Assembly (NCBI GenBank): GCA_964428905.1
Contig: CAYSAA010000199.1
Location: 1-40,374 of the forward strand
Reading direction: 5' to 3'
From: CAYSAA01 sp964428905
GTDB lineage: Bacteria > Atribacterota > Phoenicimicrobiia > Phoenicimicrobiales > Stramentimicrobiaceae
DNA: 40,374 nt
This document shows positions 23,128 through 30,522 of this stretch, one piece after another. The translations under genes and the position numbers were made by a program. The notes beneath the pieces are model-generated. The model did no database searches, was not told the origin of the DNA, and was given only the letters and a program-made list of their open reading frames with translations. Position 1 is the stretch's first letter; every line of letters begins with the position of its first letter.

Positions 23128-23766
23128 TTAAATCAAGCCGGGTAGCCCGTTGTAGAGATTAATTTTGATTCTTTCTATAAAATGAATGGCATGTTCTTCC
23201 AGTATCTGCTTGCATTTTTCCCCGTCCCTCTCTTCTAATGCTTTAATTAAATTGCTGATTTCTTCAGGAATCTGCAGGGAATAGCTCTCACCCTTTTCAG
23301 CCAGGTACCATAAACGACCCAGCCTGTTTCTAAATTTTTCCAGGCTTTCTGCCAGCACTTCATTCCCGGTAGATTTGTTCAACAAATCATGAAACTGTGC
23401 ATCCATCTCGATAATCCGCTTCCTGTTTTTTTCCTGTTTCATTTTCTCTGCCAAAGACTTCATCTCTTCAATCTCTTCCGGTTTTGCCCTTTTGGCAGCC
23501 AGTTTCCCTACCATGCCCAGTAAAAAAAGACGCACTTCAAAAACATCCTTTAACTCCTGAAAACTCAAATCACTGACATAAACAACATTATTGGGAATAA
23601 TACTAACCAATTTTTCTTCTTCCAGACGAATTAAAACCTCTCTAATCGGTATAGCACTCACGCCAAATTCCCTGGAAAGCTCTTTTACATTGAGTACCTG
23701 TTTTGGTTTATATTCGAAGAAGACAATACGCCGCTTCAGTTCATTGAAAATATCACTTCTTTTCAC
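23128..23766 (-). CDS. GntR-family regulator with FCD ligand domain
   Basis: This is a 212-residue repressor-like protein. The N-terminal winged helix contains VKELSREFGVSAIPIREVLI and a wing with NNVVYVSDLS. The C-terminal all-helical FCD domain (LKDVFEVRLFLLGMVGKLAA, then DAQFHDLLNKSTGNEVLAES) has the Asp/His residues that usually hold a metal and an organic acid. It leads the threonine-degradation genes with a 61-base gap to the dehydrogenase. Control of that pathway is the obvious inference; the ligand is unknown. The start is GTG with GAGGA 11 bases upstream. Confidence 0.85.
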   Translation of the reverse strand: MKRSDIFNELKRRIVFFEYKPKQVLNVKELSREFGVSAIPIREVLIRLEEEKLVSIIPNNVVYVSDLSFQELKDVFEVRLFLLGMVGKLAAKRAKPEEIEEMKSLAEKMKQEKNRKRIIEMDAQFHDLLNKSTGNEVLAESLEKFRNRLGRLWYLAEKGESYSLQIPEEISNLIKALEERDGEKCKQILEEHAIHFIERIKINLYNGLPGLI

Positions 23767-23818
23767 TTTTTAACAAATCCTCGCTTGATTATATTTTCCA
23801 TATATTATTTATATATTT

Positions 23819-23848
23819 ATTATATAATTATTTAATACAATAAATCAA
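23819..23848 (-). promoter_or_regulatory. Probable sigma-70-type promoter of the gntR-tdh-kbl operon
   Basis: Minus-strand TTGATT (23843-23848) and TATAAT (23819-23824) are 18 bases apart, about 50 bases upstream of the GTG. The whole 23767-23919 gap is very AT-rich, which weakens the call. Confidence 0.45.
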
Positions 23849-23919
23849 ATATAATCATAATAAGAGAAAAAAGTTTTTTGATTTTTTACTGGTAAGAAAA
23901 GTGATAGGCTGATAATGTG

Positions 23920-24735
23920 TTAGCCCAGGGCTACATCTAATATCATCATAAGGGTAAACCCGAGCATAACTCCCATGGTAGCCAGATCGGTATGACCTTC
24001 CTGTTGTGATTCAGGAATTAATTCCTCAACTACAACAAATATCATGGCACCGGCTGCAAATGCCAGTGCATAGGGTAGTATGGGACGGGCAATTAAGACC
24101 ACTGAAGCTCCGATGATACAAGAGACAGGCTCCACAATACCTGACAGCTGTCCATACCAGAAACTTCCAAAGGCAGACATACCTTCCCTTCTTAAGGGCA
24201 TAGAAACAGCCATCCCTTCCGGGAAATTCTGTATCCCAATACCAATGGCCAGGACAATAGCGGCAGAGAGGGTAGAAGCAGGCAGTCCGGCAGCTACTGC
24301 TCCGAAAGCCACACCTACCGCCAAGCCTTCCGGGATATTGTGTAAGGTTACAGCCAGAATAAGCAGGGTGCTTCTCTGCCAGGAAGTAGGAACTCCTTCA
24401 GCATCCGTCATGGGTAAACCCAGATGTAGATGCGGTAAAATTGCATCAATTCCGCGCAGACATATACCACCTAACAGAAAACCAACAGCAGCCGGGATCC
24501 AACCGGGCAGAGGTCCTTCTTCACCCATAGCAATTGCCGGAGCCAACAGAGACCAGTAACTTGCGGCAATCATCACACCGGCAGCAAATCCCAGCATGGT
24601 ATCCAGCAATTTTCGATTGACTTCCTGCACAAAAAAAACGGTAAACGCTCCCAGGGCGGTTACTCCCCAGGTAAATATCCCGGCAATAAGAGCCTGCATA
24701 ACCGGATGAAAGGGGCTTAATATATTCGATATCAT
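23920..24735 (-). CDS. ZIP-family metal transporter (GufA-like)
   Basis: This is a 271-residue membrane protein with about eight helices. The metal-path motifs are both present: HNIPEGLAVGVAFGAVA in helix 4 and GIQNFPEGMAVSMPLRREGMS in helix 5. LGFAAGVMIAASYWSLLAPA in helix 2 and GAMIFVVVEELIPESQ near the C terminus complete the GufA/ZIP pattern. It probably moves zinc or another divalent cation into the cytoplasm. The start at 24735 has AGGA six bases upstream and falls 13 bases after the methyltransferase stop. A longer frame would overlap that gene by 74 bases. Confidence 0.88.
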   Translation of the reverse strand: MISNILSPFHPVMQALIAGIFTWGVTALGAFTVFFVQEVNRKLLDTMLGFAAGVMIAASYWSLLAPAIAMGEEGPLPGWIPAAVGFLLGGICLRGIDAILPHLHLGLPMTDAEGVPTSWQRSTLLILAVTLHNIPEGLAVGVAFGAVAAGLPASTLSAAIVLAIGIGIQNFPEGMAVSMPLRREGMSAFGSFWYGQLSGIVEPVSCIIGASVVLIARPILPYALAFAAGAMIFVVVEELIPESQQEGHTDLATMGVMLGFTLMMILDVALG

Positions 24736-24748
24736 TGCTATTCCTGCT

Positions 24749-25375
24749 CTATTTTCTCGTTCTATTTTCTTGAAAAGTTCCGGGTGAGGCTTTGATAATC
24801 CGGATATCACCAAGTCCACCAATTCGGTTTTCCATTATCGCTAAATGATGGTAATCCAGAAAATAATTTAAGCCACCCTGTTTCTGGTACTCTTTGAAAT
24901 TGAGATAATGTTGGCCTCCAGCCTTCTTTTCAATCAAGACTGCACCCCATCCAATAGCATTTTTTGGTAAGGGATGGGTAAAATCAGCCATAATAATATA
25001 TTTTGAGACCCTCCTGGCTGAATTTAAAACCTGGTTTGCCTCTGCCAAACTAAATTGATGTAAAACCATGGATAATACTGCATAATCAAAGTGAGTTTCG
25101 GATAGGAAGCCTGAATCGTTTACATCCTTACTTATAAATTCAACATTCTCTATCTGTAACCTTTTCTCCTTCATTCTGGAATATTGGAGTACTTCCTCAT
25201 TCATATCAAGACCAACGACCTTTTTTACTTTACGAGATAAGCAAAAAACCAACTCTCCGGTTCCGCAGCCAATATCAACAACTGTAGCGTTTGGATCAAT
25301 TAAATTCTTAATGATTTTTCTAACCCCTGCTAACAAGGGATCGATAAATAATCGGTAAAAATAGTATTGAAAAAT
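24749..25375 (-). CDS. Class I SAM-dependent methyltransferase, probable ATT start
   Basis: This is a methyltransferase of about 208 residues. Motif I is VVDIGCGTGELVF, motif II is VVGLDMN, and a later FDYAVLSMVLHQFS matches the motif IV region. The substrate is unknown. The first conventional start (TTG at 25336) would begin inside the N-terminal helix. In-frame upstream codons give FQYYFYRLFIDPLLAGVRKI, typical of this family's lead helix, back to a TAA stop. The only start-like codon with a ribosome site (AAAGGG, about nine bases) is ATT at 25373-25375. Non-AUG start or a sequencing change are the alternatives. Followed by the ZIP gene after 13 bases. Confidence 0.7.
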   Translation of the reverse strand: MFQYYFYRLFIDPLLAGVRKIIKNLIDPNATVVDIGCGTGELVFCLSRKVKKVVGLDMNEEVLQYSRMKEKRLQIENVEFISKDVNDSGFLSETHFDYAVLSMVLHQFSLAEANQVLNSARRVSKYIIMADFTHPLPKNAIGWGAVLIEKKAGGQHYLNFKEYQKQGGLNYFLDYHHLAIMENRIGGLGDIRIIKASPGTFQENRTRK

Positions 25376-25405
25376 GAGTATTTACCCTTTCTTAGGAATC
25401 TCCAT

Positions 25406-25609
25406 CTATTTTTTGGCCAGTTTCTGATATGCCTGATCGATCTTATTTACATTTTTTACAAACTCTTGCCATTCATCTTTTTGAAATACACAGTTGGATG
25501 CCACGTCCACTGAATAGATGATAAGGTCTATGTCTTTGCTATTAGAATTGGCCTCTATACTTAGAAACTCACCGATTTTTGTTCGTTCTAAAAGCATTGT
25601 GCGCATCAT
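25406..25609 (-). CDS. Small protein of unknown function
   Basis: This is a 67-residue acidic/basic mixed protein with no membrane segment or recognised domain. It has a central LIIYSVDVASNCVFQ strand region and a terminal helix (WQEFVKNVNKIDQAYQKLAK). A strong AAGGGGG ribosome site precedes tandem ATG codons, either of which could start it. Upstream is a small palindrome (TTCGTA/TACGAA), and before that the structured repeat at 25651-25735. I cannot assign a function. Confidence 0.55.
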   Translation of the reverse strand: MMRTMLLERTKIGEFLSIEANSNSKDIDLIIYSVDVASNCVFQKDEWQEFVKNVNKIDQAYQKLAKK

Positions 25610-25650
25610 TAATACCCCCTTCGTATTTTATATTTTACGAACAGGACCAT

Positions 25651-25735
25651 TCGTCAGGGGAGGAAGTTCCCCTGAAACCCCTCACATAACTGGACCTATC
25701 TTCTAAAGAGATCCTTAGCAGGAGCTAAGTTATCT
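25651..25735 (-). repeat. Structured dispersed repeat, copy A
   Basis: The first 62 bases (25651-25712) match 27994-28055 with a single mismatch. One end forms a perfect 8-base-pair hairpin TCAGGGGA/TCCCCTGA. At the other end the two copies differ in sequence but both fold: here CTTAGC pairs with GCTAAG, flanked by GAT/ATC. Conserved pairing with changed bases argues for a functional or recently functional RNA or DNA hairpin. The copy lies upstream of the small gene at 25406-25609, and in the same orientation relative to the gene as copy B. Confidence 0.7.
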
Positions 25736-25775
25736 CCCGGTTTAACCAATTATGGGATATTGATTAAAATTTTCT

Positions 25776-26000
25776 TTAAGACAAAACACTAAGTTCATTC
25801 AGGGAAAATTTTCCTGAATGAACTAACTCTTTATAATCATTATAACAGATAATATCTCCTAATGGTTTTCGACCACTTTTAAATTCATCTCCCGCAGGAT
25901 TCCCCAGGGTCATCAGACATACTATGGTTACATTATCGGGAATTTCTTTTTCCAGATAACCTCTGACACTTTTTCTTTTTTTAATCACCTCTAAAACCAA
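25776..26000 (-). pseudogene. Nitroreductase remnant with internal deletion
   Basis: The frame starts like a nitroreductase (VLEVIKKRKSVRGYLEKEIP, the FMN-binding N-terminal helix). After about 22 residues it jumps to the family's C-terminal end (VCLMTLGNPAG, then GRKPLGDIICYNDY). The roughly 100 residues between, which hold most of the FMN site and dimer core, are missing without a frame change. A TTG start with AGGAG seven bases upstream persists, so a 74-residue peptide might still be made, but it should not be an enzyme. Confidence 0.8.
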
Positions 26001-26157
26001 TTTGCTACTCCTTCCTGTATTTTTATGGAAACTTTTCTTTCTTTAAAAAGACAGAAAATATCCGTATAACATGGTATATTATTCTTAGCTTAATTATAGT
26101 ATACAGGTATAATATAAAAAATACAGCACAGGGAAAAATGATTTCAATACTAACGCT

Positions 26158-27033
26158 TTAAATTTTTTCAGTTTTCTCTATCTGGGCAATGAACATTCCT
26201 GAAAAAATTGCAATCCCTCCCAGTAATCCAAAAATGCCAATTGTTTCTCCTAATAAGAGATAGGAAAAAATGGCACCGAAGACTGGTTCAGCTGAAAATA
26301 TAATTGCAATTTTAGTGGGAGTAGAATATTGCTGAAAACGATTTTGCAAATAAAAAGCAAGCGCAGTTGCAAAAACCCCGTTAATAACAACTGCCCACCA
26401 AACAGAAGAGGTATAGGAAAAATTCAGAGCTTCTTTTTCATATAAAATTGCCATAAAAAACGACAGAAGGAAAACGGTAATCAGTTGTATAAAAACCAAT
26501 TGGACATAATCAAGTTTCTTAGTATAAATATCCACTGCAATAATATAGAGAGCAAATCCAACAGCCCCCAGGAAAACAAGGCTATCACCTAAATTTATAT
26601 GATAAAGCGTTCCGTTGGAATTCATTAACCACAGACCAATCATGGCAAGAATCACACCAATGACCGAATTGCGATGTAATTTCTCCTGAATCCAGAAAAA
26701 GGCAATAATAGGAACCAAAATAACAGATATCCCCGTAATAAACGCAGTTTTGGTCGCAGTAGTAAATTGAGTGCCCAATGTTTGTCCGAAATAGCCAATA
26801 AAAAGAAAAAAGCCTATGAGCAAGCCTTTGCTAATAGTTAATAAATCAATTCTCTTTAGGTGGTTTCTAAAAAGTAAATATATGATACTAAAAGCCAGGA
26901 AAAAACGATAGGTTAGGAAAGTAAAAGGAGGAATAATATTCAGTATATTCTTAATTACCGGGAAAGTATAACCCCAGATAACAACTACTCCTAAAAGAAT
27001 GATTTCAGCTCCAATCTTGATTTTTTTACACAT
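26158..27033 (-). CDS. EamA/DMT-family transporter
   Basis: This is a 291-residue membrane protein of about ten helices built from two EamA repeats. Signatures include GYTFPVIKNIL in helix 1, FLTYRFFLAFSIIYL, TTATKTAFITGISVILVPI, and in the second half LQNRFQQYSTPTKIAIIFS with AEPVFGAIFSYLLLGE. Members export amino acids, purines or other metabolites; the substrate cannot be inferred. AAGG lies ten bases before the ATG. It is 30 bases from the radical SAM gene upstream, so the two may be co-transcribed. Confidence 0.9.
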   Translation of the reverse strand: MCKKIKIGAEIILLGVVVIWGYTFPVIKNILNIIPPFTFLTYRFFLAFSIIYLLFRNHLKRIDLLTISKGLLIGFFLFIGYFGQTLGTQFTTATKTAFITGISVILVPIIAFFWIQEKLHRNSVIGVILAMIGLWLMNSNGTLYHINLGDSLVFLGAVGFALYIIAVDIYTKKLDYVQLVFIQLITVFLLSFFMAILYEKEALNFSYTSSVWWAVVINGVFATALAFYLQNRFQQYSTPTKIAIIFSAEPVFGAIFSYLLLGETIGIFGLLGGIAIFSGMFIAQIEKTEKI

Positions 27034-27063
27034 TATAATAATACCTTGCCTTCCTGATACATT

Positions 27064-27984
27064 CTATAAGCTGTTTTTCTGAATCCAGCCATTTATCAAC
27101 CCACATTGATCAAAAATATTGATCGCCTTTCGGTATTCTTCCCGATTGATCCTGCGGGAAAGTCTGGGAAATGTTGATGCCTGATAGGCAGGAAAGTACT
27201 GTGCCATTAGACTGATATAGGTCTCTTGGGATAGTTTTTCGGCAATCCATTTTAACACTTTATCAGTACCAGCCAGATTATGTGGTAATACCAAATGGCG
27301 CACTATCAATCCGGAAACAGCAATTCCGTTTTGATCTACTTTTAAATCTCCAACCTGCCGATGCATCTCCGTTAAAGCATTTTTCATCACAGAAAAGTAA
27401 TTCTCTGCTTGTGAATATTTTTCAGCGATCTCATCATCTGCATATTTGGCATCCGGTAGATAGACATCTATAATACCTTCTAACAACTTCAATGTTTCCA
27501 GAGTTTCATAACCACTGGTATTGTAAACAAGAGGAATATGTAAACCTGATGACCTGGACTGCCCTATCGCCTCAATGATTTGGGGTACAAAATGAGTCGG
27601 CGTTACGAAATTGATATTATGGCATTTCTGTTTTTGTAAATCGAGCATGATTTTCGACAAATCTGATACTGAAATTGAATTGCCGTTTCCCAGCTGACTA
27701 ATGGGATAATTCTGGCAATAGACACAGCGCAAGGTACAGTTAGTAAAAAATATAGTTCCCGAACCGTGTATTCCCGAGATGGGTGGCTCTTCACCAAAAT
27801 GGGCATTATAACTGGAAATTTGCACCTGTACCGTAGAACGGCAAAATCCCCTCTGACCGATAATTCGGTTTACACCACAATGATGCGGACAGAGCTGACA
27901 AGACTGAAGGTACTGGTAAGCCTGTTTAATACGTTCCTTAAATTCAGATTCGCTTAAATTAAGATAAGTAGGGTATTTTTTCAT
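27064..27984 (-). CDS. PflX-like radical SAM protein
   Basis: This is a 306-residue radical SAM enzyme of the pyruvate-formate-lyase-activating-like (PflX) group. The 4Fe-4S cluster motif C-x3-C-x2-C is at residues 83, 87 and 90 (FFTNCTLRCVYCQN). An N-terminal Cys cluster (C29, C32, C36, C48: CQLCPHHCGVNR and GFCR) is a family hallmark. HINFVTPTHFVPQI and IPLVYNTSGYE follow. Its substrate is unknown. No ribosome site precedes the ATG; instead the frame opens 10 bases after the structured repeat copy B, with an in-frame stop just before. Confidence 0.87.
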   Translation of the reverse strand: MKKYPTYLNLSESEFKERIKQAYQYLQSCQLCPHHCGVNRIIGQRGFCRSTVQVQISSYNAHFGEEPPISGIHGSGTIFFTNCTLRCVYCQNYPISQLGNGNSISVSDLSKIMLDLQKQKCHNINFVTPTHFVPQIIEAIGQSRSSGLHIPLVYNTSGYETLETLKLLEGIIDVYLPDAKYADDEIAEKYSQAENYFSVMKNALTEMHRQVGDLKVDQNGIAVSGLIVRHLVLPHNLAGTDKVLKWIAEKLSQETYISLMAQYFPAYQASTFPRLSRRINREEYRKAINIFDQCGLINGWIQKNSL

Positions 27985-27993
27985 ATCATAGTA

Positions 27994-28078
27994 TCGTCAG
28001 GGGAAGAAGTTCCCCTGAAACCCCTCACATAACTGGACCTATCTTCTAAAGAGATACTTCCACAGAAGATAAGTATCG
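27994..28078 (-). repeat. Structured dispersed repeat, copy B
   Basis: The core (27994-28055) matches copy A at 61 of 62 bases, including the TCAGGGGA/TCCCCTGA hairpin. The variable end pairs as GATACTT/AAGTATC here, a different sequence but the same stem position as in copy A. It ends about 10 bases before the radical SAM ATG and seems to occupy the place of that gene's ribosome site. The remaining gap to 28213 is AT-rich without features. Confidence 0.7.
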
Positions 28079-28212
28079 TCTGCTTTTTTCAACCGAAAAG
28101 TACACCATATTTCACTCCAAAAGTAACCACTATCTGTAAAAAAAATAATACAATTTTTTTCACTTGATACTATACTTTTATTGATTATCTTGTTTACAAT
28201 CTATTTCTTTTT

Positions 28213-28264
28213 AAAAAAATTATCTTATAGTATCGGAATCTTAAAAGATCAGATACCATAAGAT
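28213..28264 (-). terminator. AT-rich terminator after the HAD phosphatase gene
   Basis: ATCTTATAGTATC (28222-28234) pairs with GATACCATAAGAT (28252-28264) with one mismatch, and an inner ATCTT/AAGAT stem extends it. On the minus strand the hairpin is followed by AATTTTTTT. It starts 17 bases after the stop codon. Confidence 0.65.
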
Positions 28265-28280
28265 ATTGTCTGTCCTTTCC

Positions 28281-28961
28281 TTACAGGTAATTCATGATTT
28301 CAGTTAAATAATCCAATTTTACATATCTATTAGAGATTGGTTTCTCTTCTTCAAACTTCCAGGTTGTGGCAGGTATCAAAATACAGTTTAGACCCAACCT
28401 TAAACCCGGATTTAAATCGGAACGAACACTGTTTCCAATAAGCCAGGTTTGTTCTTTCTTCAGATTGTGTTCTTCTATAATCTGTAAATATTCCCGGTCA
28501 TTTTTGTAGCTCAGAACATAAATAGCTGAAAAGTAAGATTTCAATCCTGAGTGAAATATCTTTTTGTGTTGTACTTCCGGATCTCCCAGAGTTGCCAGAA
28601 TTAAAAAATAGCGATTCTTGAGATCTTTTAATACCCCATCGGCCCCTTCCACTAGTTCCGGTATTTGTCGAAATACTTTCCAGCCAATATTCGAGATTTT
28701 TTTCTCTATTTTTAAATCAATTTCTTTACCACCTTTTTCACTATAATAATGATAAGTCTTAATAAGGCTGAAAGGATAACGTTCCTTGGCAAAACCCTGC
28801 TGGAAAATGTGACCGATATCAATTTCATCAAGTTTTTCCAGTACCTCACTTGCCGCATATCCCAATTCTGACATTACTGCTGAAAATTCATTCCTAGCTT
28901 GATTGTATATTTTAGAAGTTTGTATTAAGGTATCATCAAGATCAAAAATAATCGTTTGAAT
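28281..28961 (-). CDS. HAD-superfamily phosphatase, probable ATT start
   Basis: This is a 226-residue HAD hydrolase. The first ordinary start (ATG at 28874) would omit catalytic motif I. Reading upstream in frame restores QTIIFDLDDTLIQTSK, with the nucleophile and acid Asp pair. The frame closes at a TGA soon after. The only plausible initiation is ATT at 28959-28961, with GGAGG nine bases upstream. Motif II is the Thr in LATLGD, motif III the Lys in SYKND, motif IV GNSVRSDLNPG. It hydrolyses a phosphorylated metabolite, identity unknown. The gene is divergent from the signal peptidase gene. Confidence 0.75.
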   Translation of the reverse strand: MQTIIFDLDDTLIQTSKIYNQARNEFSAVMSELGYAASEVLEKLDEIDIGHIFQQGFAKERYPFSLIKTYHYYSEKGGKEIDLKIEKKISNIGWKVFRQIPELVEGADGVLKDLKNRYFLILATLGDPEVQHKKIFHSGLKSYFSAIYVLSYKNDREYLQIIEEHNLKKEQTWLIGNSVRSDLNPGLRLGLNCILIPATTWKFEEEKPISNRYVKLDYLTEIMNYL

Positions 28962-29060
28962 TGCTTTATTCCTCCATCATCCTTATAATAAGCAACATTA
29001 TAAAAAGTATTATTTTATTATAACCTGTTTGTTTTTTTTGGTAAAATAAATTTTAGTTGA

Positions 29061-29087
29061 TTGCAAATACGAGAAATATGTTATAAT
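29061..29087 (+). promoter_or_regulatory. Candidate promoter of the signal peptidase gene
   Basis: A perfect TATAAT lies at 29082-29087. The nearest -35-like words are TTGCAA (29061-29066, 15-base spacer) and TTGATT (29057-29062, 19-base spacer), neither ideal. Confidence 0.4.
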
Positions 29088-29132
29088 TTTGATAAAGATA
29101 GTTTATAAATATATATGGCAGAGAGGAAATCA

Positions 29133-29684
29133 ATGAGAAAAAGTAAGAATGAAGTTTTTGATAAAAAAAATGAAAAAAAGGTAAAATCAATGTGGCGTGA
29201 ACTAATCGAAACGGTGGTAAGTGCAGGTATCATTGCCTTTATTATTATCACCTTTATCGGACAAGTTACTGTAGTGAAAGGGGCTTCTATGGAGGATACC
29301 CTTTTTAATAGAGAAAGGCTCATTTGTAATAAGATTGTTTATCGTTTGACTGAACCGAAACACGGTGATATTGTTATTTTTAAACCTCCCATTGACGAGA
29401 ATCATAACTATATTAAAAGAGTGATTGCCGTGGAAGGAGACAAAATAAAAATTGTGGAAGGAATCGTCTATCTTAATGGTGAGAAACTGGAGGAAGATTA
29501 TATAGAACATCGATCTTTTGAAACAATGCCAGAGATTATGGTACCGGAAAATTCTTATTTTGTCTTAGGTGACAATCGCACCAATAGCAGTGACAGCCGG
29601 TTCTGGGGATTTGTTCCCCAAAATAATATCATTGGCAGGGCTTCTATCATATTCTGGCCTGTTACCAAAGCCCGTATGCCCTAA
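29133..29684 (+). CDS. lepB: Signal peptidase I
   Basis: This is a 183-residue S26 peptidase with one N-terminal membrane anchor (IIAFIIITFIGQVTVV), a Gram-positive-like short form. The catalytic Ser is residue 52 in VKGASMEDTL and the catalytic Lys is residue 95 in NYIKRVIAVEGD. GDNRTNSSDSRFWGFV is the conserved box E. It removes signal peptides from exported proteins at the outer face of the membrane. The start at 29133 is set by AGAGG six to seven bases upstream; an ATG at 29115 has no ribosome site. The following small exported protein begins 31 bases later. Confidence 0.93.
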   Translation: MRKSKNEVFDKKNEKKVKSMWRELIETVVSAGIIAFIIITFIGQVTVVKGASMEDTLFNRERLICNKIVYRLTEPKHGDIVIFKPPIDENHNYIKRVIAVEGDKIKIVEGIVYLNGEKLEEDYIEHRSFETMPEIMVPENSYFVLGDNRTNSSDSRFWGFVPQNNIIGRASIIFWPVTKARMP

Positions 29685-29715
29685 AAAAACTTAGGTAAAG
29701 GAGAAGATAAAAAAA

Positions 29716-30300
29716 ATGAAAAAAATAAATATATGGTTATTCCTTGCTCTTATCATTGGCCTGTTATCTATCATGCCCACCACTATCGTTGCCCAGGATA
29801 CAATTCTCATCGAACAATCGCTGGAATATCTGCAACAGCAAAATTATAATATGGCTATAGATTCTCTGGAGAAAGCCATATTGTTACTTCGTGAAAAGGC
29901 AAAATTAGAGTTGAAAAACCTGCAATTCACGGAAGATGAAGCAACAGGATTTGGTATGTACCAGACACGGCAAGACGGTTATTTTGCCCAGGGAGAAACA
30001 TTTCTGATTTATACTGAACCAAAAAACTATACCGTTAAAGTCATTGAACAAGGGTTATATGAAATTCATATCAAAGAAGATATTTATATCCTGGATAAGG
30101 AGGGGAACATTCTCTGGGGGCAAAAAGATTTTCTGGATTATCATCTTATCTCCCATGCTCCTAACAATGAGGTGTTTATTACCAATACCATTACTCAAGA
30201 TACACCTTTTCCGAAAGGCGAATATCAGTTTCAACTTGTTCTAAAAGATGTGTTCAGCCAAAAAACAGTAGAGCAAACCATTGACTTTGTTATCGAATAG
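29716..30300 (+). CDS. Small exported protein, function unknown
   Basis: This 194-residue protein has a clear signal peptide (IWLFLALIIGLLSIMPTTIVAQ, probable cleavage after the Ala before Gln). Residues about 30-60 form a TPR-like helix pair (LEYLQQQNYNMAIDSLEKAI). The rest is beta-rich (GYFAQGETFLIYTEPKNY and a closing PKGEYQFQLVLKDVFSQKT), like an extracellular immunoglobulin-type sandwich. AAAGGAG lies 11 bases before the ATG. It is in one transcription unit with lepB. No specific function can be given. Confidence 0.65.
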   Translation: MKKINIWLFLALIIGLLSIMPTTIVAQDTILIEQSLEYLQQQNYNMAIDSLEKAILLLREKAKLELKNLQFTEDEATGFGMYQTRQDGYFAQGETFLIYTEPKNYTVKVIEQGLYEIHIKEDIYILDKEGNILWGQKDFLDYHLISHAPNNEVFITNTITQDTPFPKGEYQFQLVLKDVFSQKTVEQTIDFVIE

Positions 30301-30522
30301 CTTGGTTATGCTGAAACCAACAACAATTAGCTTTCCTTATGACTATCCATTTTTAGTGATAGATCAGTCGACCTGGAGTAAAAAATAAAAAGTAAGGAGA
30401 TGATAGGGAAATTTAAATCATAAAGGAAGTTATCATATAGCCTAAAAAAGAAATTGGTAAGAAAGGTTGGTGAAATTTTTCTGGTTATTTTATTGTTTTT
30501 ATTTTAAATGGAGGCAATTAAA

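Noticed and set aside
25651..25735. The structured repeat as the 3' end (domains V-VI) of a group II intron.
   Set aside because: The GTGAGGGG and terminal hairpin are faintly similar, but there is no domain V stem with the AGC triad and GAAA loop, and no reverse transcriptase.
29202..29510. Open frames on the minus strand opposite the signal peptidase gene.
   Set aside because: The plus strand holds both catalytic residues and box motifs of signal peptidase I, so the opposite frames are shadows.
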